Source: Delftia tsuruhatensis
GTDB lineage: Bacteria > Pseudomonadota > Gammaproteobacteria > Burkholderiales > Burkholderiaceae_C
DNA: 64,000 bases
Reading direction: 5' to 3'
Assembly (NCBI RefSeq): GCF_903815225.1
Contig: NZ_LR813084.1
Span: forward strand, 1,592,501 to 1,656,500
Below the pieces are notes generated by a model that was not told the DNA's origin, did not search any database, and was given only the letters and a program-made list of their open reading frames with translations. This document shows positions 57,828 to 64,000 of the stretch, one piece after another (positions within the stretch are counted from its first letter, which is position 1; the number at the start of each line of letters is the position of its first letter). The position numbers were made by a program, and so were the translations under genes.

Positions 57828-59267
57828 ATGCGAGCCATGCGTTGGAATCGTTGGAAATCTCTCGGTTTGGTGGCCACCGTGGCCCTTGCGGCCTGTGGCG
57901 GCGGGGACGGCGACGCGCCGGAGGAGGTCCGTGCCCAGGACGGCCGCAGCTTCTCGCCCGCCAATCCCTCGGCCACCACCTTCGAGGCGCTGGCTGCCGC
58001 GCCGGGCGATGCCGTGGACAACGCCAGCACCAGCCGCTGGGCGGGTGTGCTGGAGGGCGCGGCCTACCGCATCGAGGTGCCGGCCCGCTGGAACGGCCGC
58101 CTGGTGATGTACGCCCACGGCTATGCGGGTGAGGGCAATGCGCTCAATGTGACCAATCCGTCGATACGACGCCACCTGATCCAGAACGGCTACGCCTGGG
58201 CGGCGTCCAGTTACAGCAAGAACTATTACGACGTGCGCGCCGGCGTGGAGGACACGAATGCCCTGGCGCTGGCCTTCAACCGACTGGCGGCCGCCCACGG
58301 CCGGCCGCTGGCCCAGCCGCAGCGCCTGTACATCACCGGCCATTCCATGGGCGGCCATGTCACGGCGGCGGCCATCGAGGCCGAGGCCCTGGCCACGGCC
58401 AGGAACAAGGTGCGCTACCAGGGCGCCGTGCCCATGTGCGGCGTGATGGGCGATACCGAGCTGTTCGACTATTTCGCGGGGGCCCAGGTGACGGCCCAGG
58501 CCCTTGCCGGTGTGGCCCAGCGCCCTCTGACCGAGTGGGCGGCCATCCAGGGGCAGGTGACATCGACCCTGTTCACCAGCTTCCCGGCGGCGCCCACCGC
58601 GTCGGGCCGCGCCTATCTGTCCGTGATCCAGAACCTCACGGGCGGCCCGCGCCCGCTGTTCGACCTGGGCGTGGCCGTGGGCGGCTCGTTCGCGCCGGTC
58701 TGGGGGGTGTTCGGCAGCGACGGATCGGTCAACGGCATCCTCAACAGGAATGTGACCGACACCACGCGCTTCACCTACCGCATCGATGGCGATGCCGCCG
58801 CTTCGGCCGCGCTCAACGCGTCCGTCCAGAAGCGCACGGCCGCGCCCGACGCCAACCGGCTGCGCCGCGACGGCCTGCGCTGGATTCCCGTGAGCCCAGG
58901 CGACATCAGCATCCCCGTGGTGACGCTGCACACGCTGGGCGACCTCTACGTGCCGTTCAGCATGCAGCAGATCTACCAGCGCCGCGTGGCCGACAAGGGC
59001 CGTGGCCAGTGGCTGGTGCAGCGCGCCATCCGGGGGGCCTCGCACTGCGACTTCACGGTGGCCGAGCAGGTCGAGGCCTTCGACGCCATGGTGCAGTGGG
59101 AGCAGGGCGGCGCCAAGCCGGGCGGCGATGATGTGCAGACCCCGGCCACCGTGGCCGCGCCCACCTACGGCTGCCGCTACACGCGCAACACGCTGGGCCC
59201 TGACGACAGCTCCACCACGCGCCAGCTGCGCGCGGTGATCTCGCAGGCCGCGGCCAGCTGCTCCTAG
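57828..59267 (+). CDS. Lipoprotein alpha/beta hydrolase
   Basis: 479-residue exported hydrolase. The N-terminus ends in VALAACGGGDG, a lipoprotein signal with Cys near residue 23. YITGHSMGGHV has the nucleophile Ser at 173; the acid is likely in LGDLYVPF and the His in ASHCDFTV, giving a complete triad. VMYAHGYAGEG is the oxyanion-loop strand. An AAGGAG ribosome site precedes the ATG. The natural substrate is unknown; extracellular ester or polyester hydrolysis is plausible. A GC hairpin without T-tract follows at 59268-59292. Confidence 0.87.
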   Translation: MRAMRWNRWKSLGLVATVALAACGGGDGDAPEEVRAQDGRSFSPANPSATTFEALAAAPGDAVDNASTSRWAGVLEGAAYRIEVPARWNGRLVMYAHGYAGEGNALNVTNPSIRRHLIQNGYAWAASSYSKNYYDVRAGVEDTNALALAFNRLAAAHGRPLAQPQRLYITGHSMGGHVTAAAIEAEALATARNKVRYQGAVPMCGVMGDTELFDYFAGAQVTAQALAGVAQRPLTEWAAIQGQVTSTLFTSFPAAPTASGRAYLSVIQNLTGGPRPLFDLGVAVGGSFAPVWGVFGSDGSVNGILNRNVTDTTRFTYRIDGDAAASAALNASVQKRTAAPDANRLRRDGLRWIPVSPGDISIPVVTLHTLGDLYVPFSMQQIYQRRVADKGRGQWLVQRAIRGASHCDFTVAEQVEAFDAMVQWEQGGAKPGGDDVQTPATVAAPTYGCRYTRNTLGPDDSSTTRQLRAVISQAAASCS

Positions 59268-59292
59268 GATCCCTCGGCGCTGGCCGGGGATC
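59268..59292. terminator. Possible bidirectional terminator between convergent genes
   Basis: GATCCC (59268-59273) pairs with GGGATC (59287-59292), with further GC pairing inside. No T-tract on either strand, so it is at best weak. Confidence 0.3.
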
Positions 59293-59299
59293 GTGAAGC

Positions 59300-60199
59300 T
59301 CAGTGCAGGGCGGCCTGGGCCGCCTGCTGCGCGGGCGGGCGCAGGCCGAACAGTTCGCCCAGCGCCTGCCGGTACTGGTCCATGGCGCGCGACTGGGTGT
59401 TGTGGTGGTTGGCGCCTTCGATGAGCACGAAGCGCTTGGGCTCGCTGGCGGCCTCGAACAGCTGGCGGCCCAGCGTGGCGGGAATCAGCGGGTCGGCGCT
59501 GCCGTGCACGACCAGCAGCGGCGAGCCAATGCCGGCCACCTTGTCGATGGAGGCGAAGCGCTGCGTGATCAGCGGTCCCACGGGCAGCCAGCCCCAGCGG
59601 AAGCTGCGCACCACGTCGGGGATGCTGGTGAAGGTGGCCTCGACCATGACGCCGGCCTCGTCATCGACCTGGCGCGCGAGGTCGATGGCGATGGCGCCGC
59701 CCAGCGAGTGGCCGAACAGGTAGCGTGGCCGGCCCGGCGCCTTGCGGCCCAGCCAGTCCCAGGCCACGCGCGCATCCTCGGCGGCGGATGCCTCGGAAGG
59801 CAGGCCGGCGCTGCTCTTGCCGAAGCCCCGGTAGTCGATGGCCAGCACCGAGAAGCCCAGCTCATGCAGGCGCCGCATGCGTGGCGAGGAGCCGGCGACG
59901 TTCCAGCGCGCGCCGTGCAGGTACAGCAGCACGGGCGCATCGGCCGCCTCGCCGGGCAGCCACAGGCCGTGGAGCCGGGCACCGGCGCCATGGGGCGCGG
60001 GCATGTCGATCCAGACATCCTCCATGCCCGCCGTGTTGGCGCCGGGCCAGCTGCGGTCGCTGGGTTGGAAGATCCATTCGCGCTGCTTGGTGTCCAGGAC
60101 CGAACAGCCGGTGCCGGCCAGCAGCGCGGCCGCGCCCAGGGCCAGCGCGGTGCGGCGCAGCCAGCGACGGGCGGACGGGGGAGGGGGCGACTTGGACAT
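59300..60199 (-). CDS. Lipoprotein alpha/beta hydrolase, BEM46-like
   Basis: 299-residue serine hydrolase. The signal ends LLAGTGCS, a lipobox with the Cys near residue 32. LLYLHGARWN is the oxyanion strand, YLFGHSLGGAIA near residue 165 holds the nucleophile, HGSADPLIP the acid and GANHHNTQ the His. The start at 60199 gives MSKSPPPPSARRW; the ATG 48 bases upstream is less likely. It resembles the BEM46/ABHD13-type hydrolases. The substrate is unknown. Confidence 0.87.
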   Translation of the reverse strand: MSKSPPPPSARRWLRRTALALGAAALLAGTGCSVLDTKQREWIFQPSDRSWPGANTAGMEDVWIDMPAPHGAGARLHGLWLPGEAADAPVLLYLHGARWNVAGSSPRMRRLHELGFSVLAIDYRGFGKSSAGLPSEASAAEDARVAWDWLGRKAPGRPRYLFGHSLGGAIAIDLARQVDDEAGVMVEATFTSIPDVVRSFRWGWLPVGPLITQRFASIDKVAGIGSPLLVVHGSADPLIPATLGRQLFEAASEPKRFVLIEGANHHNTQSRAMDQYRQALGELFGLRPPAQQAAQAALH

Positions 60200-60341
60200 C
60201 AAGCCTGGATGGAGGCGGGAAACGGTCAAAAGTTCAGTGCCCGGCACAGCGGCCGGCCGTCACGCAATGGCGCTATTCTTGCACCCTGCCCACGGGCCGC
60301 GGGGGCGCCGCGGGCAGCCCCCTCCGATGGATCATTCTTGT

Positions 60342-61214
60342 ATGCCGATACGCCTGGGCCTTGCCGCCAACCGAATCCACCACCAGACCGAGGATGCCGC
60401 GCTGTTCTCCTGGCTGCGAGCCTGCGAGTCGGGTATCCGCGAGCTGCAGCTGGGCCTGCATGCCGTGGGCCGCACCTTCGATGCCATCCAGGCCGCCGGC
60501 ATGCTGGCCTCCTACCGGGGCCTGCGCCGCTATCCCTATGGACGCGAAGGCGGGCTGATGAAGCTGGTGGCCGAGGTCGTGGGCGTGGAAGGCGATGAAC
60601 GCACCATCGACGGCGCCATCTACTTCACCGATCCCGTCGATCCCTCCTCCATCTTCCCCGAGGCCGTGGCGCTCAAGCGCCAATGCGTGATCCATGGCAA
60701 GCCCTTCCTGTCCACCGTGGCCTCGGCGCGCGACTGGGTGGAGATGGAACGCATCCATGCCGGCCTGCCCGCCGACGCGGGGGCGCGGCGCTTTCATGAC
60801 TACGGCCAGCAGACGCTGGCGTTGATCGCCCACGATGCGCTCAAGCCCACGATGCTGGAGTTCGCGGCGCGCAACTTCGAGCTGCTGTCGCGCTTCGGCC
60901 GGCGCGTGGGCACGGGCACGACGGGCCAGCGGCTCAACGAGATGGCCTGGAGCCGTGGCTGGCCCGAGGACCGGCCCTGGGTGGACCGCTACAACAGCGG
61001 CCCGCTGGGGGGTGATGCCCAGATCGCCGACCTGGTGCTGGACCGGCGCTGCCAGCGCGTGATCTTCTTCGAGGATCCGCATGTGGCACGCCAGCACGAG
61101 GCCGACATCCAGCTGCTGGAGCGCGCCGTGACCACGGTGACGCACGACACGGTCTGCATGACCTCGCCCCAGGTGGCCCAGCGCTGGTGCGACGCGGCCG
61201 TGACGCGCCGCTGA
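60342..61214 (+). CDS. Methylglyoxal-synthase-domain protein with N-terminal extension
   Basis: 290 residues. The C-terminal 135 match methylglyoxal synthase, which turns dihydroxyacetone phosphate into methylglyoxal: LIAHDALKPTM (H164, D165), GTGTTGQRL, YNSGPLGGDAQIADLV (D225) and IFFEDPHVARQHEADIQ (H252, D255). The D225-H252-D255 spacing equals the E. coli MgsA catalytic spacing (D71, H98, D101). The N-terminal 150 residues (RLGLAANRIHHQTEDAALFSW onward, with GLMKLVAEVVG and DPVDPSSIFPEAVALKRQCVIHGKP) are not part of normal MgsA, which is about 150 residues in total, yet contain a weaker MgsA-like pattern that hints at a degenerate duplicated domain. ATG 60327 is an alternative start. Confidence 0.8.
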   Translation: MPIRLGLAANRIHHQTEDAALFSWLRACESGIRELQLGLHAVGRTFDAIQAAGMLASYRGLRRYPYGREGGLMKLVAEVVGVEGDERTIDGAIYFTDPVDPSSIFPEAVALKRQCVIHGKPFLSTVASARDWVEMERIHAGLPADAGARRFHDYGQQTLALIAHDALKPTMLEFAARNFELLSRFGRRVGTGTTGQRLNEMAWSRGWPEDRPWVDRYNSGPLGGDAQIADLVLDRRCQRVIFFEDPHVARQHEADIQLLERAVTTVTHDTVCMTSPQVAQRWCDAAVTRR

Positions 61215-61323
61215 TCCGCCGTCGCGCAGACGACAGTCTGCGGGCCGACGGGCGGGGGAACACCCATGACCGGGCAAGGGCATTCTGCAAGACTGGTCGT
61301 TTCCCCAACTCCAGGAGACAGCG

Positions 61324-62643
61324 ATGGTCCGAAAGCTCTTTGTGCCTTCCCGGCTGGCGATGGCCGCGGCGGCCCTGTTGCCGGCCTGGGCCGCGGCCCA
61401 GTCCCCGGCGCCGGCCTTGCCGCCGCCCGACAGCGTGCGCCTGGAGCAACTGGGACTGATGCAGGGCTTTCCTCCGGCGGCCGACAAGCGCGTCGACGTG
61501 TCCAACGGCTACCGCTATCCGCAGCTGCGCTGGGTGGTCCAGCACCTGCGCGAGATCCAGCCCACGCAGAACATCCGCCGTGGCGCCGCGCCGCCTTCCG
61601 CCTTGCCCGAGGCGCCCATGCCGCTGGGCGCGCTGCGCTTTGACGATGACAAGGGCCAGCCCGTCACGGTGGACCAATGGCTGGACCGCACCTATACCGA
61701 CGCCGTCGTCGTGCTGCACAAGGGGCGCGTGGTCTTCGAGCGCTATGCCAACCAGATGCAGGCCAGCTCGCCGCATCTGCTGTTCTCGGTCACCAAGTCG
61801 TTCACGGGCCTGATGGCGGCGCAGCTGGCCCACGAAGGGCGCATCGATCCACAGGCATTGGTCACGAAGTACGTGCCCGAGCTGGAAGGATCGGCCTGGG
61901 GCGACATGACGGTGCGCCAGGTCATGGACATGACGGGCGCGGTGCGCTTTCGCGAGGACTATGCCGATCCGAAGACCGAGATCTTCGGTTATTCCTGGGC
62001 GTCGGGCCTGCTGCCGCGTCCGCCGGGATACACCGGGCCGGCGAATGTCTACGACTTCCTCAAGACCCTTCCCAAGGAAGGCACGCATGGCGAGGGCTTC
62101 GTCTACCGCACCGTGCACTCCGAGGTGCTGGGCTGGATCGTCTCGCGCGTCACGGGCCGGCGCTGGAGCGATCTCATGAGCGAGAACATCTGGCAGAAGC
62201 TGGGCATGCAGGAGGATGCCTATGTGATGGTGGACAGCACGGGCACGCCGCTGCAGGGCGCGGGCCTGAACGCCACGGCGCGCGACCTGGCGCGGGTGGG
62301 CGAGATGCTGCGCCTGGGCGGCAGCTTCAATGGCGCCAGGGTCTTCGACAAGGCGGTGATCGAGGACATCGCGCGTGGCGGCGACCGCGAGCAGTTCAAG
62401 TTCCGCGGCATCCAGGCCGCGCGGCCCGGCTACAGCTACCGCAACCAGTGGTGGGTGCTGCACAACGCCGATGGCGCCTACGAGGCCGCCGGCATCCACG
62501 GCCAGTTCATCCACGTCAATCCCGCCGCGCAGATGGTGGTGGTCAAGCTGTCGTCGCATCCCGTGGCGGGCACGGGCTTTACCCATGCGCTGACGCTCAA
62601 GGCCTGGGCGGCGCTGGCCGATGCGGTGCGCGGCAGACCCTGA
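61324..62643 (+). CDS. Exported serine hydrolase, class C beta-lactamase/NylB-like
   Basis: 439-residue protein. A signal peptide ends near residue 26 (WAAAQ). The SxxK active site is S155-V-T-K158 in LLFSVTKSFTGLMAAQLAHEG. The second-motif tyrosine is probably in GFVYRTVHSEVLGWI, and GIHGQFIHVNP replaces the KTG box, as in 6-aminohexanoate-dimer hydrolases and related esterases. It is therefore unlikely to be a true beta-lactamase. An AGGAGAC ribosome site precedes the ATG. It is convergent with the LysR gene. Confidence 0.88.
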   Translation: MVRKLFVPSRLAMAAAALLPAWAAAQSPAPALPPPDSVRLEQLGLMQGFPPAADKRVDVSNGYRYPQLRWVVQHLREIQPTQNIRRGAAPPSALPEAPMPLGALRFDDDKGQPVTVDQWLDRTYTDAVVVLHKGRVVFERYANQMQASSPHLLFSVTKSFTGLMAAQLAHEGRIDPQALVTKYVPELEGSAWGDMTVRQVMDMTGAVRFREDYADPKTEIFGYSWASGLLPRPPGYTGPANVYDFLKTLPKEGTHGEGFVYRTVHSEVLGWIVSRVTGRRWSDLMSENIWQKLGMQEDAYVMVDSTGTPLQGAGLNATARDLARVGEMLRLGGSFNGARVFDKAVIEDIARGGDREQFKFRGIQAARPGYSYRNQWWVLHNADGAYEAAGIHGQFIHVNPAAQMVVVKLSSHPVAGTGFTHALTLKAWAALADAVRGRP

Positions 62644-62667
62644 GCCCTGCGCCGTGCACAACAGGCG

Positions 62668-63570
62668 CTAGCCCACCAGCCGGTCGGCGCGCGCGTTCCG
62701 GGCTTCAATCAGGCATGCAGCCAGGTCGCGGACGATCCGTGATTTCGGAAGGTCCGGCCGGAAGAGGAGCAAGGTCCTGAAGTGCACGGCTGCCGAAAAG
62801 GGCCGGAATGTGACGCCGCGGGACGCATAGCCGTCCACCGAGTACGGGTTCACCAGGCCCACGCCCAGCCCCTCCATCGCCAGCGCACAGACGGTTGACG
62901 AATTGGGCGTCTCCGCCACGATGCGCGGGCGTACGCCATTCTCGAGAAAGACTTTTTCCAGCTTGCGCCGGACCGTATCTTCCGGCGACAGCGCGATAAA
63001 GGACTCGCCGGCGAGGTCCTGTGGCGTGATGACCGCCCGTTCGGCCAGGCGGTGTCCTGCCGGCAGGGCGCACATCGCCTGGGGGGTCGCGAAGAGCTGA
63101 TGCTCCAGGCCTGCGACATCAATTTCATCCGCTGCCAGTCCCACGTCGAAGCGGCTGCTCATCAGCAGTTCCCGAACGGTGGCGGAAGCCGTCACCTGCA
63201 ATGTGATCGCGATCGCCGGGTGCCTGGCCCTGAACAGTCTCAACGCATGCGGCACCAGCGTGGAGCCCATGGCTGCCAGGCTGGCCACCCGGATGTCTCC
63301 CGTGCCGAAGTCGCGAATCCGCGCGGCGCTGGCCTTCAGGCGATCCAGGCCCTGGAAGGTGGTTTCGACGTCCCGGAAGAAGAGATGTCCTTCGGCCGTG
63401 GGGACCAGCCGGCCCCGCACCCGGTCGAACAGCTGGAATCCCGTGGCCTTCTCCAGCTCGAGAATGCTGCGGCTGATGGCAGGCTGGGTGACGTTCAGCA
63501 GGTCTGCGGCGCGCGAGGCAGAGCCTGTGACCATCACTGCCCGGAACGCTTCGACTTGGCGGAAATTCAT
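62668..63570 (-). CDS. LysR-family transcription regulator
   Basis: 300 residues. The winged helix-turn-helix is at 1-60 (MNFRQVEAFRAVMVTGSASRAADLLNVTQPAISRSILELE), and the effector-binding domain from about 90 begins TGDIRVASLAAMG. The start at 63570 aligns with the family; two in-frame ATGs lie upstream. It is divergent from the PLP-enzyme gene starting at 63749, so that gene and its own promoter are the likely targets. Effector unknown; given the neighbour, a sulfur amino acid is a guess. Confidence 0.92.
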   Translation of the reverse strand: MNFRQVEAFRAVMVTGSASRAADLLNVTQPAISRSILELEKATGFQLFDRVRGRLVPTAEGHLFFRDVETTFQGLDRLKASAARIRDFGTGDIRVASLAAMGSTLVPHALRLFRARHPAIAITLQVTASATVRELLMSSRFDVGLAADEIDVAGLEHQLFATPQAMCALPAGHRLAERAVITPQDLAGESFIALSPEDTVRRKLEKVFLENGVRPRIVAETPNSSTVCALAMEGLGVGLVNPYSVDGYASRGVTFRPFSAAVHFRTLLLFRPDLPKSRIVRDLAACLIEARNARADRLVG

Positions 63571-63678
63571 CAACAGCCCATAAGGTTTGATCATGGAGTT
63601 GCATGTCCAGATCATTGATTGTAATCGGATGAGATCCTAGAGTGGCTACCGGGTTGCCAGATGAGCGATGGGTGTTCA

Positions 63679-63696
63679 CCTGGCCTTGACGCCAGG
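63679..63696. promoter_or_regulatory. Palindrome in the LysR/PLP-enzyme divergent region
   Basis: CCTGGC (63679-63684), six bases, GCCAGG (63691-63696) is a perfect 6-bp dyad between the divergent genes. Candidate operator for the LysR protein, although the strict T-N11-A form is not met. Confidence 0.4.
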
Positions 63697-63748
63697 CGCA
63701 ATCCTTGCGGGATTGCAGGTTTGCGCGGCGTGCCGTTCCAACTTGAGA

Positions 63749-64000
63749 TGAAGAGGGCTTTCCCAGTGGCCAAGATTGATGATTTCCGAAGCCTGTCGCC
63801 CGCCATATGGCGCGCTTCCACGGTCCTGTTCGATGACATCGCGGATTTCACGACGCGCAAGGAGCGCTTGTTCGACGGATATACCTATGGCGTGACGGGT
63901 ACGCCGACGACCCGCGCCCTGGAGGAGCGCATCGCATGCCTTGAAAACGCCCCCTTCTGCGTTGCGAGTCCCTCGGGGCAGTCTGCCTTGTGCCAGATCG
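63749..64000 (+). CDS. PLP-dependent Cys/Met-metabolism enzyme, 3' end missing
   Basis: 84 codons to the end of the window. The start may be ATG 63749 (MKRAFPVAKIDDF) or GTG 63767, which has GAGG nine bases upstream. PAIWRASTVLF, YTYGVTGTPTTRALEERIACLENAPFC and ASPSGQSALCQI are the N-terminal signature of the cystathionine beta-lyase/gamma-synthase family (MetC/MetB type), including the cofactor-phosphate YG region of the neighbouring subunit. The substrate cannot be decided from the fragment. The divergent LysR gene is its likely regulator. Confidence 0.8.

Noticed and set aside
59838..60341. N-terminal extension of the methylglyoxal-synthase-type gene back to 59838
   Set aside because: It overlaps the hydrolase gene on the other strand and the added codons look like antisense sequence; only ATG 60327 or 60342 are realistic.
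61324..62643. Calling the serine hydrolase an antibiotic-resistance beta-lactamase
   Set aside because: The SxxK motif is present but the KTG box is replaced by HGQ, a pattern of esterase or amide-hydrolase relatives rather than true class C beta-lactamases.
1..64000. CRISPR arrays, insertion sequences, phage genes and rRNA genes
   Set aside because: No regularly spaced direct repeats, transposase or integrase motifs, phage structural genes or rRNA sequence were seen.

Overview
The window looks like a chromosomal segment of a GC-rich betaproteobacterium of the order Burkholderiales, most likely family Comamonadaceae (Delftia, Comamonas or Acidovorax type). The basis is high GC with strong third-position bias, and the gene order rpsO-pnp-quinone oxidoreductase-tpiA-secG-tRNA-Leu-nuoA..nuoN-DUF2818-DUF1178, which matches what is generally known for this order. 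The genus is inferred from protein character and was not tested by any search. No phage, IS element, CRISPR array or replication origin was seen.

Layout. 1-3.9 kb: the end of a dusC-type gene (+), then a ClsC-like phospholipase D lipoprotein and ribD (both -). 3.9-17.9 kb: two complete tandem copies, both on the minus strand, of a type IV pilus tip/minor-pilin operon in the order fimT-pilV-pilW-pilX-pilY1-pilE. The two PilY1 adhesins have diverged, and base composition changes sharply inside both pilY1 genes. 18-24 kb: a small exported protein (-), then rpsO, pnp, a PIG3-type quinone oxidoreductase, tpiA, secG and tRNA-Leu(GAG), all +. 24.2-38.6 kb: the complete 14-gene nuo operon for NADH:quinone oxidoreductase, with a terminator-like hairpin between nuoC and nuoD, followed by DUF2818 and DUF1178 genes.

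39.5-40.1 kb is a 612-base non-coding stretch with a terminator and short hairpin repeats. 40.1-44.9 kb: a five-gene branched-chain-amino-acid-type ABC importer (livG, livF, binding protein, livH, livM); its LivF has Arg in place of the Walker A Lys. 44.9-45.5 kb: a ParDE-like toxin-antitoxin pair (-) with a 17-bp perfect terminator stem and a helical-turn direct repeat upstream. 45.6-53.3 kb: a closely spaced minus-strand run of Bcr/CflA exporter, miaA, a LolD/MacB-type ATPase, an FtsX-type permease, a cysteine-synthase-fold enzyme and an AttH/CrtC-like exported protein.

53.5-64 kb: an exported two-domain sulfurtransferase, a YeeE/YedE sulfur-compound transporter preceded by two hairpins, an ankyrin-repeat protein, two lipoprotein alpha/beta hydrolases, a methylglyoxal-synthase domain protein with a long N-terminal extension, an exported serine hydrolase, a LysR regulator, and the start of a divergent PLP-dependent Cys/Met-metabolism enzyme cut by the window end.

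The core of the window is housekeeping: respiration, RNA turnover, glycolysis, secretion and translation. The parts most worth a second look are the duplicated pilus-tip operon with its mosaic pilY1 genes, the hairpin inside the nuo operon, the pnp leader dyad that overlaps a dispersed hairpin repeat, the LivF Walker A substitution, the ABC/AttH operon with an embedded cysteine-metabolism enzyme, and the extended methylglyoxal-synthase protein.
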